Notes: generated by a model from the sequence alone, not told the origin. A DNA stretch of 48,321 nucleotides from Nitrospirota bacterium (GCA_021827365.1 JAKAWK010000002.1:1-48321); one strand, 5' to 3'. Shown: positions 15,620 through 24,293, numbered from the stretch's first letter. Program-made: numbers and translations.

Positions 15620-16763
15620 TCTTCCCCTCTGTCTTTTGCCCGAAAGAGCCCTCCCGAACCACGACCGGCGCGCAGGGATCGAAGACCCAGAGGGCCAGGG
15701 AGACCGTCTTCCGAAGATTCGCCCGGCATCCTTCCTTCCGGGAGACGACGGAAAACCACTCGGCAAAGGATCCCCTTTCCGGGGCGAAGGTCCATTCGGT
15801 GGGTGCCAGGATCCGGACCTTGCTCACCGTTCTCTCTCTTTTGGTCCACCGGTGAACCAGGAGCCCACGGGCGGTCTCTCCCCAGGCGATGGCCTCCCCT
15901 CTCCCAAGAGAGCGGGAAGTAATCTTCGCAAGAGAGGCGCTCATGTCCCCGGCGGCCTCCTCTCCTCCGGACCAGAGGGAAAGCTCGGTCAATCGGGCCG
16001 CCAAACGGGAGGACAGGGAGCGGCCGCATCCGGAAAGAGCGGCGACCAGGGGATGACTCTCCATGCGGGCCAAGGGACCGGTCTCCCGCCCTTCTTCGTC
16101 CAGCCGGGGGAAGGCAAGAAAATCGACCTCCTCCAATCTCCGGGCGAGGCGGTCCGTCTCCTCCCCGCCATTCAGGCGCAAGGCTGGGAGAAGTCTGACG
16201 GCCGCATCCGCATCGGGAGTGAACCGACCGGCTCGTCTCGCCACCGGGGAGAGGTCTCGGCTCGTCCGGATCCAGTCCTCCCAATCCCCCTCCGATTTCC
16301 GGGCAAGAAATCGGGAGACGCTCTCCCCCAGAACGAACTCCTCAAGCAGTTCCCGGAAATCCCTGAAAAAATCCCTGGTCGGACCAGAGCCCACTCTTCC
16401 GAGATCCCGGAGCTTCGTCCACATCCTGGTCTCGGAGAGAAAGGGGGGCGTCTCTCCGGCCACCGGCAGAAGAAGGGCCCGGAGACTCTCCGAAAGACTC
16501 TCCCTAAGGAGCTCCCCGTCGAAGAAGGGGTCTCCCGTTTCCTCACCTCGGGCCGCCTTCAGGGCCAGAAGGGCCAACTTCTCCTGGGCCTTTCCGCAGA
16601 GATGGAAGAGGGCCCGGAGTCTCAAAAGCGAGATCCCTTCGTCGACCCCCTCGAGAAGCCCGAGATGGGAGAGGTCCCGGGGAGAGAGGGAAAGGCGATA
16701 TTCCCCGGACTTCCCTTCCAGTGACAGGTGAAGGCTTCCCGGCGGGTCATTTTCCATCGGCAT
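15612..16763 (-). CDS. hupK: HupK-like protein, degenerate paralogue of the hydrogenase large subunit
   Basis: HupK proteins resemble NiFe large subunits without the complete metal site and are thought to act as scaffolds during assembly of the Fe(CN)2CO group in aerobically expressed hydrogenases. In this 383-residue protein the two large-subunit cysteine motifs each keep one cysteine: LFHLCGKAQEK (Cys56) in place of RxCGxC, and LWVFDPCAPVVV (Cys364) in place of DPCxxCxxH. There is no C-terminal peptide to cleave. The rest is helical and variable. ATG 16763 overlaps the hupH stop as TGATG; a longer frame by eight residues is possible. The assignment rests on the C-terminal motif and position between hupH and hypA. 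Confidence 0.75.
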   Translation of the reverse strand: MPMENDPPGSLHLSLEGKSGEYRLSLSPRDLSHLGLLEGVDEGISLLRLRALFHLCGKAQEKLALLALKAARGEETGDPFFDGELLRESLSESLRALLLPVAGETPPFLSETRMWTKLRDLGRVGSGPTRDFFRDFRELLEEFVLGESVSRFLARKSEGDWEDWIRTSRDLSPVARRAGRFTPDADAAVRLLPALRLNGGEETDRLARRLEEVDFLAFPRLDEEGRETGPLARMESHPLVAALSGCGRSLSSRLAARLTELSLWSGGEEAAGDMSASLAKITSRSLGRGEAIAWGETARGLLVHRWTKRERTVSKVRILAPTEWTFAPERGSFAEWFSVVSRKEGCRANLRKTVSLALWVFDPCAPVVVREGSFGQKTEGKNA

Positions 16764-17563
16764 CACGACAGATCCCGGGCAATCCACTCCAGAAAGTCCC
16801 GATAATCTTCCAGTGCCTGACGGATATCTTCCGGCGTCGCGGCAATTTCATCGGGAATATCTGCAACCGAAAGAGCGTCCAGAAGGGGAATCCCTTCGGG
16901 ATTTTTATAGAGGACCCGCCACAATCCCGAAAAACCGGTGGAAAGCACCTGGCAATCCCCGTATCCCTTCGAGACCAGGGAGATTCGTCCCTGCGAGCAG
17001 ACCCGGTCGATCCATTCGGCGTCTCCTTCCGACAGCGGGAGCTTGTTGAGAAAGATCCGGTGATTTTTTCCGATCGGACCAAACGTTGCCAGATGATGCG
17101 CCGCCTCTTCCATGAGAGGAAGGGCATTCATGAGCTGGGGCCTGAGACGGACCGCGGCCGGGTCATCGGGAGCGAGTCCCCCGGAGGCAAGGAAGGAGGA
17201 GGGTTCCGGGGGCGAAAGAAGGATCCCGGGAGCCCGACCGACTTCGATAGAGGAAAGGACCACTCCCTCGCCTCCCTCCGGCCGGCTCCCCAAAAGCCAG
17301 ATTCCCGGATAGACCGATTCCCGGAGATAACGAACCTCGCCCGTCTCCCCGGGTCCTGGCTTTATCATTCCGGAGATTTCCCCCTCGCCCAAGAGAGCGA
17401 CGAGGCTCCTCCGGTCTTCGGAGGAGAGCCCGTCCAGATCGGGACCCCCAAGGTGGGTCGGATTCAAGGTGGTCCTTTCAAGAGCCGCCCCCAGCCTTTC
17501 AAGGAAGTGGAACACGGGACGGGTGACAGGCTCCGTCCCACCCTCCAGGGACCGGCCGGTCAT
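16763..17563 (-). CDS. hupH: HupH/HyaF-family hydrogenase accessory protein
   Basis: The 266-residue protein belongs to the HupH/HyaF family, accessory proteins needed for full activity of membrane-bound uptake hydrogenases, probably in small-subunit maturation or protection under O2. The conserved C-terminal half is clear: RISLVSKGYGDCQVLSTG, then a WRVLYKNPEG segment and LDALSVADIPDEI. The N-terminal half is poorly conserved, with a central VLSSIEVGRAPGILLSPPE stretch. It overlaps hupF by four bases and hupK by three. Soluble, no signal peptide. Confidence 0.85.
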   Translation of the reverse strand: MTGRSLEGGTEPVTRPVFHFLERLGAALERTTLNPTHLGGPDLDGLSSEDRRSLVALLGEGEISGMIKPGPGETGEVRYLRESVYPGIWLLGSRPEGGEGVVLSSIEVGRAPGILLSPPEPSSFLASGGLAPDDPAAVRLRPQLMNALPLMEEAAHHLATFGPIGKNHRIFLNKLPLSEGDAEWIDRVCSQGRISLVSKGYGDCQVLSTGFSGLWRVLYKNPEGIPLLDALSVADIPDEIAATPEDIRQALEDYRDFLEWIARDLS

Positions 17564-17856
17564 GTTCCTCCTCCCTGACCGGAGGAGGAGGGGAGTCCCG
17601 GAAAAAACCTTTCGAAATCTGTCTCACCCGAATGTGAGGCCTCAAGGGCGTCAAGGGCCAGGTCGATCTGCCGGGCCTCCTCCTCATCCAGCACACGACG
17701 GGCATGCCCGGCAAAGACGAGAACCCAAGCTCCTTCCTCTTGAGGACCGACTAAGGCGAGGTTCACCGTTCGCCTCTCCCCCCGTCCCTCGCACAGGGTC
17801 CTGAACGAAAATTCTGACGAAGGCCCGATCACCCGCATGGGAAGTCCCAGACACAC
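17560..17856 (-). CDS. hupF: HupF, HypC-like hydrogenase-specific chaperone
   Basis: HupF is a HypC paralogue with a longer C-terminus that protects the large-subunit precursor, described in rhizobia for synthesis in the presence of O2. The 98-residue protein begins with GTG, then CLGLPMRVIG, so the chaperone Cys2 is conserved; AAAGGA lies seven bases before the GTG. The second conserved region reads VFAGHARRVLDEEEA. It is longer than HypC by 20 residues, as expected for HupF. The much longer open frame upstream overlaps hupD and is not coding. Ends in an ATGA overlap with hupH. Confidence 0.88.
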   Translation of the reverse strand: MCLGLPMRVIGPSSEFSFRTLCEGRGERRTVNLALVGPQEEGAWVLVFAGHARRVLDEEEARQIDLALDALEASHSGETDFERFFPGLPSSSGQGGGT

Positions 17857-17870
17857 TGCTCGATCCTTTT

Positions 17871-18437
17871 CTAGAGGCTGGAGAGAAGGGCCCGGGGAAA
17901 AAGAAGATCCCCGGGCCTTCCGTCCTGGCGGAGAAGGGGTTCGACGCCCCACTCCCGGAGAACAGAGGCTCCTGTCTCGAGGGCCAGCGCCATCTTCTCC
18001 CTGATCAGCCTGGAAAGCTCCCCCCCAAAGGTCTCCCAATCCAGGGGTTGGAGCCCGACGAGGGCCATTTCCCGTGGATTCTTCCCGAGAAGGTCGCACA
18101 AAACGAGCACCTCCTGAAACCCCGTCTGGTGAAGACTCATCTTTCCGGAGTGAAGGTAGGCCGGAACCTCCTCGTTTCTCCGAAGAATCATTGTCCCGGG
18201 AGGTCTTCCGAAATCGACCGCATCGAAAATCAGAAGGTGGCTCGCCTCCTGGATGTAGGGCATCAGCAGAAGACCCTGAGTTCCTCCGTCCATGAGACGA
18301 ACGGAGCCGGGAAAGGAGTAGACCCGCCCGAAAGCCTCGACAGCCCGAACGCCAAACCCTTCGTCGCCCCAGAGCAGATTTCCAATGCCGAGCACAAGAA
18401 CCCCACCCGGGGCCGGGGTTTTCTCCTCCACCTTCAC
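17871..18437 (-). CDS. hupD: Hydrogenase maturation protease HupD
   Basis: HupD cuts the C-terminal peptide off the large subunit after nickel has been inserted. The 188-residue protein has the family start LVLGIGNLLWGDEGFG and the three nickel-sensing residues at the expected spacing: Glu26, Asp72 (IFDAVDFG) and His103 (SLHQTG), each ten positions later than Glu16, Asp62 and His93 of E. coli HybD. It starts with GTG 18437, seven bases after hupC. The cleavage target would be HupL after His582. Confidence 0.95.
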   Translation of the reverse strand: MKVEEKTPAPGGVLVLGIGNLLWGDEGFGVRAVEAFGRVYSFPGSVRLMDGGTQGLLLMPYIQEASHLLIFDAVDFGRPPGTMILRRNEEVPAYLHSGKMSLHQTGFQEVLVLCDLLGKNPREMALVGLQPLDWETFGGELSRLIREKMALALETGASVLREWGVEPLLRQDGRPGDLLFPRALLSSL

Positions 18438-18444
18438 CCCCCGC

Positions 18445-19149
18445 CTACTTGCGGAAAATCCTGAAACCGCTGATCATCGTGCTGACAGAGGTCTGCCGGC
18501 CAACGATATCCTCCCTGACGGCCATGTATATGTGCCCGACCACAAAGACGAGAATAAACCACATACCCAGGTGGTGCAGGGTCCTGAGGTCCTGGGGCTG
18601 GCCTATGAGCGGCGTCACCCATCCGAAAAGACGGTCGGCCCAGGATCCGTCTCCCAGGCCTTCGGCATAGAGGGCTCCGCCCGTCAGGATCATCAAAAGG
18701 CTTCCCAGAACAAAGAAGAAAAACATGGCGAGTTGGGCCATCGGATTGTGCCCGTAGTATTTCCTGGCGCGCTTTTCCAGAAAGAGGTTCCACCGGGCCT
18801 CGTAGCCCAGGGACTGCCACCAGGAGCTCTCCCCCAACGGGAGATGAAAGAGCTCCCGGGAATATTCGTTTCCAAAAACGGCCCAGAGCAGGCGGACCAC
18901 AAAGCCCCCGGCGAAGAGCCAGGCGGCCACGAAATGAACAAACCGCACATCTCCCATCAGGAAGTGATGGCTGGCCTCACCCATGAGGCTCGGAAAGGGG
19001 TGGGCGATCAGAAGGCCGGTTGCGGCCAGAACGAGGATCGAACCGGCGTTGATCCAGTGCCAGAGGCGAACGGGGGCTTCATAGATATAAAAAACCCCCC
19101 TTTCTTCTTCGGGAGCCGCCCGGAACCCTGCCGCATCTTCGTGTCTCAT
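18445..19149 (-). CDS. hupC: Hydrogenase cytochrome b subunit HupC
   Basis: HupC anchors the hydrogenase in the inner membrane and hands its electrons to the quinone pool through two b hemes. The 234-residue protein has four strong transmembrane helices, the start of helix 1 with VRLWHWINAG, and further heme-ligand histidines in HFLMGDVRFVHFVAAW, and in HHLGMWFILVFVVGHIYMA near the end. Length matches the HupC/HyaC family. GGAGGGACAG precedes ATG 19149. It lies directly behind hupL, as in most group 1 operons. Confidence 0.94.
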   Translation of the reverse strand: MRHEDAAGFRAAPEEERGVFYIYEAPVRLWHWINAGSILVLAATGLLIAHPFPSLMGEASHHFLMGDVRFVHFVAAWLFAGGFVVRLLWAVFGNEYSRELFHLPLGESSWWQSLGYEARWNLFLEKRARKYYGHNPMAQLAMFFFFVLGSLLMILTGGALYAEGLGDGSWADRLFGWVTPLIGQPQDLRTLHHLGMWFILVFVVGHIYMAVREDIVGRQTSVSTMISGFRIFRK

Positions 19150-19171
19150 CAATCTGTCCCTCCTTCCTCTC

Positions 19172-20965
19172 CTAACAGACCCTGACGCTGTGAAGAGCCT
19201 CTCCGGCCGGGCCGAGGACATGGGTCGAACAGGCCAGGCAAGGGTCGAAGCTGTGAAGGGTCCGCAGGATCTCGAGCGGTTGCTGAGGGTTTGAGAGCGG
19301 GGTGTTCAGGAGAGCGGCCTCGTAGGCTCCGATCTGGCCCTTCGGATCCCGCGGAGAGGCGTTCCAGGTGGTCGGGACGACCGCTTGGTAGTTTTCGATT
19401 TTTTCATCCCGGATCCGGATCCAGTGGGCAAGAGCGCCTCTCGGCGCTTCTCCGAATCCCACCCCCTTGCATTCTCGGGGCCAGGTGGCGGGCTCCCACT
19501 TGTCGGTGTTGGCCGTCGAAGTGTCCCCGGCCCGGATGTTGGCCATGAGCCGGTCGTGGAAATAACGCATCTTGTGGGCCGCCCATGACGCCTCGAGACC
19601 CCGCGCGGCCGTCCTTCCCAGGGTCGAGAAAAGGGCGGAAACCGGAAGGTCGAGCGTCCTGAGCAGATTGTCCACAGGCTCCTTGAACTCCGGTTTTTTC
19701 TGGGCGTAGCCGACCACCCAACGGGCGAGGGGCCCCACCTCCATGGCGTGTCCATTCCAGCGAGGGGCCTTGATGAAGGAGTATTTTCCCTCCTCGTCGA
19801 GTTCCCGGATGTCGGTGGGCGTTCCTTTCGTGTTCTTCCCCAGGACATAGTGGGGATCGGTGAGGCCATCCCACGGGTGTAGACCCTTCGTCTCGTCCGG
19901 ATAGCGATACCAGGAATGAACCACATATTCCTTCACCTCTTCGGGATTCCGGAGATCGACGGGGTGAACGGCGGAGAGATCCCCGTTCACGATGGCCCCC
20001 CGGGGAAGCAGGAGATTTTCGGGACTATCGTTGTTGGCCCGATCGGGGAATTCCCCGTAGGCCAGAACATTTTTCCCCGAAAGCCCCGCCCCGTAAAGCC
20101 AGTCCTTGTAATAGGAGGCAATGGCGATGAGGTCCGGAATGTAAACCTGGTCGATGAAGGTGATGGTCCGGTCGATGATCTCGGAGACGAAATTGAGGCG
20201 TTCCATGTTCAGGGGCGCCCCGGCCGCCAGATCTCCGTCGATGTTGATCGCACAGGGAACTCCGCCCACCAGCCAGTTCGGGTGGGGATTCTTACCCCCG
20301 AAGATGGTCTGGATCTTGACGATGTCCTTCTGGAAATCAAGGGCCTCAAGATAGTGGGTCACGGCCAGAAGATTGACGGCCGCCGGCAGCCGGTAGGAGG
20401 CATTCCCCCAGTACCCGTTGGTGAAGGGTCCCAGTTGACCGGATGCGACAAATTTTTTGAGGCGGTTCTGGACATCACGGAAATAGCCGGGAGAGGAATT
20501 CGGCCAGCGGGAAATTTTTTGTGCTATGGCGGAGGTCTCCCGGGGATCGGCCTTGAGAGCGTCCGGGACATCGACCCAGTCCATGGCATGGAGGTGGTAG
20601 AAATGGACCAGATGGTCCTGGGCATAAAGGGTCGAATGCATGAGATTGCGGATGATGTTCGCATTTTCCGGAATCCTGATTCCCAGGGCATCCTCCACCG
20701 TCCGGACGGAAACCAGGGCATGAACCCCCGTGCAGACGCCACAGATCCGCTGGGTAAAGGCCCAGGCATCGCGGGGATCCCGACCCTTCAGGATCGTCTC
20801 GATTCCCCGCCACATCGTTCCCGAGCTGACCGCATTGCGGATGACATTGTCGTGGTCGATGTTGACCTCGCACCTCAGATGGCCCTCGATCCGGGTCACG
20901 GGATCAACCACCACCCGGCGTCCCGAGTTGTCGAGGCGGAATCCCTGGGTTTCATAGACACTCAT
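19172..20965 (-). CDS. hupL: Uptake NiFe-hydrogenase large subunit HupL
   Basis: HupL carries the Ni-Fe active site that splits H2. The 597-residue protein has the N-terminal metal motif [10 protein letters not shown] (Cys75, Cys78) and the C-terminal motif DPCLACSTH (Cys576, Cys579). Cleavage after His582 by HupD would remove a 15-residue tail. The sequence [12 protein letters not shown] near residue 20 holds the conserved Glu27 of the proton path. It has no signal peptide and would cross the membrane folded with HupS. It starts 36 bases after hupS with AAGGAG before the ATG. Overall it resembles E. coli HyaB, the O2-tolerant Hyd-1 large subunit. Confidence 0.97.
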   Translation of the reverse strand: MSVYETQGFRLDNSGRRVVVDPVTRIEGHLRCEVNIDHDNVIRNAVSSGTMWRGIETILKGRDPRDAWAFTQRICGVCTGVHALVSVRTVEDALGIRIPENANIIRNLMHSTLYAQDHLVHFYHLHAMDWVDVPDALKADPRETSAIAQKISRWPNSSPGYFRDVQNRLKKFVASGQLGPFTNGYWGNASYRLPAAVNLLAVTHYLEALDFQKDIVKIQTIFGGKNPHPNWLVGGVPCAINIDGDLAAGAPLNMERLNFVSEIIDRTITFIDQVYIPDLIAIASYYKDWLYGAGLSGKNVLAYGEFPDRANNDSPENLLLPRGAIVNGDLSAVHPVDLRNPEEVKEYVVHSWYRYPDETKGLHPWDGLTDPHYVLGKNTKGTPTDIRELDEEGKYSFIKAPRWNGHAMEVGPLARWVVGYAQKKPEFKEPVDNLLRTLDLPVSALFSTLGRTAARGLEASWAAHKMRYFHDRLMANIRAGDTSTANTDKWEPATWPRECKGVGFGEAPRGALAHWIRIRDEKIENYQAVVPTTWNASPRDPKGQIGAYEAALLNTPLSNPQQPLEILRTLHSFDPCLACSTHVLGPAGEALHSVRVC

Positions 20966-21001
20966 GGGGTCTGCTCCTTCCCTTGTCCTTGATGATCCTG
21001 G

Positions 21002-22096
21002 TCAGACCGGCCCCTTGTCTCCGGACTGGTCTTTTCCCTCTTCCTTCCCGGTTTTTTTGAGCCCGGTCAGAAGGGCATGGGCCGCCACCCCGGCTCCGGC
21101 CGCCCCCAGGGCGACCATCCCGATCGTGTCGGCATCGGCTTCCACCCCGAAACCCGTGAGGTTCGAAAGATGTTTGTAAAAGGGACCCTTGTCCCAGAAA
21201 TCTTTTTCGGAACATCCGATGCAACCGTGTCCGGACTTGATCGGGAAAGAGACGCCATTGTTCCACCCGGTGGTCGAACAGGCGTTGTAGGTCACCGGGC
21301 CCTTGCATCCGACCTTGTAAAGACAGTATCCCTTCCTGGCCCCTTCATCATCCCAGCGCTCGACATACTGCCCGGCGTCAAAGTTCGGCCGCCGGTAGCA
21401 CTTGTCGTGGATTCTCTGGCTGTAGAACATCTTCGGCCGTCCTTCCCTGTCGAGATCGGGAAGTCGGCCGAAGGCGGTAATGTAGGTGATGACGCCTGTC
21501 ATCACCTCGGCAATGGGGGGACATCCGGGAATCTTGACCACCGGGAGGTCGGTCAGAACCTTGTGAATGGGTGTGGCCTGGGTGGGATTGGGCTTTGCAG
21601 CCTGGACGCATCCCCAGGAGGCACAGGAGCCCCAGGCGATGACGGCCTTGGCCTTCGAGGCGACGCGCCTGAGCTGGCCGACGAAGGGTTTTCCCCCGAC
21701 AATGCAGTACATTCCCTCTTCATTCAGGGGAGGGTTTCCCTCCACGGCCAGGATATATTCTCCGGGATACTTCTCCATGATGCCGTCGATGCAGGCCTCT
21801 GCCTGGAATCCCGCCGCCGCCATGAGGGTGTCGTCGTAATCAAGGGAAATCATCGACAGGATGACATCCTTGGCCAACGGATGGGAGGAGCGGATGAAGG
21901 ATTCGCTGCAGCAGGTACATTCGAGACCGTGCAGCCAGAGGACGGGAACCCGCGGCTTGGTTTCCAGGGCCTGGGCGATTTCATAGACGGTGGCCGGACC
22001 AAGGGACAAACCGGCGGCCATGACACTGCAAAACTTGAGAAAGCTCCTCCGGGTGATTCCCTGGTTTCGCATGACCTCGTAGACTGTCTCGGACAT
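21002..22096 (-). CDS. hupS: O2-tolerant uptake NiFe-hydrogenase small subunit HupS
   Basis: HupS carries the three iron-sulfur clusters that take electrons from the active site. The 364-residue precursor has a Tat signal (ITRRSFLKF, about 14-22). The proximal cluster ligands are Cys60, Cys63, Cys158 and Cys192, and the two extra cysteines of O2-tolerant enzymes are both present at Cys62 (ECTCCSES) and Cys163 (CASWGC). Distal ligands are His230, Cys233, Cys258 and Cys264; medial are Cys273, Cys292 and Cys295. All fall at exactly 43 positions after the mature E. coli HyaA numbering as I remember it. A C-terminal hydrophobic helix (about 325-345) anchors it beside HupC. GGAGGG precedes ATG 22096; a longer frame lacks a ribosome site. 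First gene of the hydrogenase operon. Confidence 0.97.
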   Translation of the reverse strand: MSETVYEVMRNQGITRRSFLKFCSVMAAGLSLGPATVYEIAQALETKPRVPVLWLHGLECTCCSESFIRSSHPLAKDVILSMISLDYDDTLMAAAGFQAEACIDGIMEKYPGEYILAVEGNPPLNEEGMYCIVGGKPFVGQLRRVASKAKAVIAWGSCASWGCVQAAKPNPTQATPIHKVLTDLPVVKIPGCPPIAEVMTGVITYITAFGRLPDLDREGRPKMFYSQRIHDKCYRRPNFDAGQYVERWDDEGARKGYCLYKVGCKGPVTYNACSTTGWNNGVSFPIKSGHGCIGCSEKDFWDKGPFYKHLSNLTGFGVEADADTIGMVALGAAGAGVAAHALLTGLKKTGKEEGKDQSGDKGPV

Positions 22097-22273
22097 GGTC
22101 CCTCCTCGGTGAATTCGGACACCTGGTCGGATAGATATTCTCTTTCCGACGGAGAATGGGATAGGCGTCGTCGATGACGTCAAATGACTGGTGAGCCGGC
22201 TTCATCGCCGGGAGGGAAAAAGAGCAAGGACGAAACTTGAGAGCGGCTCATGGAAAATAAGGCCGACAGCAAA

Positions 22274-22302
22274 ACTATAACCCCATGAAAAACAGGTTGC
22301 AA
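22274..22302 (-). promoter_or_regulatory. Candidate sigma70 promoter of the hydrogenase operon
   Basis: On the minus strand TTGCAA (22297-22302), 17 bases, then TATAGT (22274-22279). The predicted start near 22267 leaves a leader of about 170 bases before hupS. The same place also has GG-N10-GC spacing (22268-22284) reminiscent of a sigma54 promoter, but the -24 box is poor. A perfect 8-bp palindrome TGACGTCA sits in the leader at 22175-22182 and could be a regulator site. Confidence 0.4.
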
Positions 22303-22347
22303 GGTCCGAAGCGGATCGCCACGGGGGGCTTGCACTCTTGATATCGC

Positions 22348-22376
22348 TTGACTTTATCAGCCGTGGTTGATAGCTT
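22348..22376 (+). promoter_or_regulatory. Candidate sigma70 promoter of the tandem kinase genes
   Basis: TTGACT (22348-22353), 17 bases, then TAGCTT (22371-22376). The -35 is close to consensus, the -10 is weak. It lies about 55 bases before the TTG start at 22431 and points away from the hydrogenase promoter. Confidence 0.35.
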
Positions 22377-22430
22377 TTCGTAATAGGACTCTGGACGGGC
22401 AAAAGACAAATTCACCAAGGATGATCCCTT

Positions 22431-23129
22431 TTGGAACGGACCTCCCAGTACCCCGGTCTCCTGATCGCCATCGAAGGCACCGACGGGTCCGGAAAGACCA
22501 CCCAGGCCGAGCTCCTTAAACACTATTACCTCTCCCGTGGCGTCGCGGTCGTCGTCTCAGCCTGCAACACCGTCGAACTTATCCGTCGGGCCATCTCGGA
22601 TCTCAAGCAGCAGAACTTTCTCGATCCCCTGACTTTCAGCTTCCTCTACGCCGCCGATTTCGTCGACCGCTTCGAGCACCAGATCATTCCGGCGCTGGAA
22701 TCCGGCCAGCTCGTGATCGCCGAACAGTATGTCTATACGGTCTTCGGCCGGGCCATCCTCCGGGGAATCGCCCCCGAATGGATCGCGAACATCTTCGACT
22801 TTGCCCTGGTTCCGGCCAAGACCTTCTATCTCGACCTCCCTGTGGAGTCCCTTCTCGAGAGGATCCACTGGAAGACCCGCCAGGAGCGCTTCTTCGACTA
22901 TTATGAAGCGGGAATGGACATGAATCTTTCCAGCCGGAAAAAGGACTCCTTCGTCATCTACCAGCGCCGGCTCATCGAACTCTACCGGGAGATGGCCAAG
23001 TCCTACGGGATGGAGACCGTCGACGCGATGGCGCCCATCCATCGCCAGCAGAAGACCCTCCGGGCAAAAATCGACAATCTCCTGGCGACCCACCGCAAGG
23101 GAATGGTTTTGGCCGGAGGGGGCCGATGA
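22431..23129 (+). CDS. Thymidylate-kinase-like protein, first of a tandem pair (active-site motif altered)
   Basis: The 232-residue protein has the dTMP kinase P-loop (IEGTDGSGKTTQ, 14-25) and the central FLYAADFVDRFEHQIIPALE region. The DR(Y/F) motif that contacts substrate in true thymidylate kinases reads AEQYVY here (Glu98, Gln99), and the usual TREPGGT stretch is replaced by SACNTVELI. In place of a normal LID it has YEAGMDMNLS, also present in the next gene. It starts with TTG 22431; a TGA lies three codons upstream, so there is no better start. It overlaps the second gene as ATGA. dTMP kinase activity is doubtful; a kinase for another substrate or a partner subunit is possible. Confidence 0.75.
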   Translation: MERTSQYPGLLIAIEGTDGSGKTTQAELLKHYYLSRGVAVVVSACNTVELIRRAISDLKQQNFLDPLTFSFLYAADFVDRFEHQIIPALESGQLVIAEQYVYTVFGRAILRGIAPEWIANIFDFALVPAKTFYLDLPVESLLERIHWKTRQERFFDYYEAGMDMNLSSRKKDSFVIYQRRLIELYREMAKSYGMETVDAMAPIHRQQKTLRAKIDNLLATHRKGMVLAGGGR

Positions 23130-23788
23130 GCCACACCCCACCCCATTCCTACCCCGGTCGCCTCATCGTCGTCGAGGGCATCGACGGGTCCGGGAAATCC
23201 ACCCAGATGGACCTCCTGGCCGACTATTTCCAGTCCCGGGGCTTCGGGGTTCTGAAGAGCGCCTGGAATTCAAGTCCTGACATCTCTCCCGTCATCCGCA
23301 AAGCCAAGAAAAAACAGATCCTGACCCCCTATGCCTTCAGCCTCCTGCATGCCGCGGATTTCAGTTTCCGTTACACCTACGAAATCCTTCCGGCCATGGA
23401 GGCGGGCATGGTCGTCCTCTCGGACCGGTACATCTTCACGGCCATCGCCCGGGACTGCGCCCGGGGAATTCCCAAAAAGTGGCTCGTCTCGAATTTCCGC
23501 TTCGCCATCGTTCCCGACCTGACCTTCTTCTTCCGGGTGGATCCGGAGACCTCCTACCAGCGGATCACCCGCACGCGCCCCATCAAGTTCTACGAAGCCG
23601 GGATGGACATGAATCTCTCCACCAATCCCCGCGAATCCTATACCCTGTTCCAGTCCCGGGTCCTGTCCGAATACGAGGCCATGAAGGACGAATACGGCTT
23701 CCATGTGGTGGACGCCACCCTGAGCCTGGAGCGAACCCAGGCCCGGATGCGCCGCCTTCTGGGGCCCATCATCCGTTCCCTTTCCTGA
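23126..23788 (+). CDS. tmk: Thymidylate-kinase-like protein, second of a tandem pair
   Basis: The 220-residue protein has the P-loop VEGIDGSGKSTQ (16-27), LLHAADFSFRYTYEILPAME, and the intact DRY motif (Asp100, Arg101, Tyr102: LSDRYIFTA). The TREPGG region is missing, replaced by SAWNSSPDISP, and the YEAGMDMNLS segment is shared with its upstream neighbour, so both belong to one unusual branch. It is the better candidate for a catalytic kinase of the pair. Start ATG 23126 overlaps the first gene by four bases. True dTMP kinase for the cell might be encoded elsewhere; from this window alone that is open. Confidence 0.75.
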   Translation: MSHTPPHSYPGRLIVVEGIDGSGKSTQMDLLADYFQSRGFGVLKSAWNSSPDISPVIRKAKKKQILTPYAFSLLHAADFSFRYTYEILPAMEAGMVVLSDRYIFTAIARDCARGIPKKWLVSNFRFAIVPDLTFFFRVDPETSYQRITRTRPIKFYEAGMDMNLSTNPRESYTLFQSRVLSEYEAMKDEYGFHVVDATLSLERTQARMRRLLGPIIRSLS

Positions 23789-23804
23789 ACAGTCCTCTTT
23801 TGAA

Positions 23805-24293
23805 CTAGGGAGTGCGGAGACAGCCACGGGTATGGACCCGCACGAGAAGGCTGTTTTTCGACACGCGCCTTCCATTCGAGCTGTAAATCCGGAACTGGTA
23901 GGCGGTGCAGGGAAGAAGGCCCGTGATCCGGGTCTGGTTTGTCGGCACATCCTCCACAAGGCGATTGCCGTTGTAGACGAGATAGTCGGTGACATTGTCC
24001 ACCCGGCGCCACTGGAGAAAGATCCCGTCCCCCTCGGCCAGGGGAACGACATGGGAGAAAGTCGGGGGTTCAAGTTCACTTCCGAAGCCGTCGCGGGAAC
24101 TTTTCGTCGTCGTCTCGGAGTTGGAGGGGGTGACAGTCTGAGCGGAGGGCTGTTTGGAGGGCGAGAAGAGTCCTCCCAAAAGGCCGTGAGGATTGTTCCA
24201 GGCCTCGGCAGTGCAGCCGGAAAGCGCGGCAAGCCCCAGAAGTGCCGGGAGGACGGAGCGAACCCCCAGATCCCGCAATGTCTTCCCATTCAT
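23805..24293 (-). CDS. Lipoprotein with a fibronectin type III domain
   Basis: The 162-residue protein has a lipoprotein signal: basic start, hydrophobic stretch, and the lipobox LAALSGC. A Ser/Thr-rich linker follows (about 45-70), then one fibronectin-III-like domain (about 75-160), recognisable by FLQWRRVDNVTDYLVYNG and TRITGLLPCTAYQFRIYS. Two cysteines late in the domain may form a disulfide. It would sit on the periplasmic face of a membrane, perhaps binding protein or polymer; no enzyme motif is seen. ATG 24293 is preferred to the TTG two codons upstream. It ends 17 bases from the end of the convergent kinase gene. Confidence 0.75.
   Translation of the reverse strand: MNGKTLRDLGVRSVLPALLGLAALSGCTAEAWNNPHGLLGGLFSPSKQPSAQTVTPSNSETTTKSSRDGFGSELEPPTFSHVVPLAEGDGIFLQWRRVDNVTDYLVYNGNRLVEDVPTNQTRITGLLPCTAYQFRIYSSNGRRVSKNSLLVRVHTRGCLRTP

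Noticed and set aside
22268-22284. Sigma54 promoter for the hydrogenase operon
   Set aside because: GG-N10-GC spacing and TTGC fit, but the -24 box lacks TGGCAC and a better sigma70 match overlaps it.
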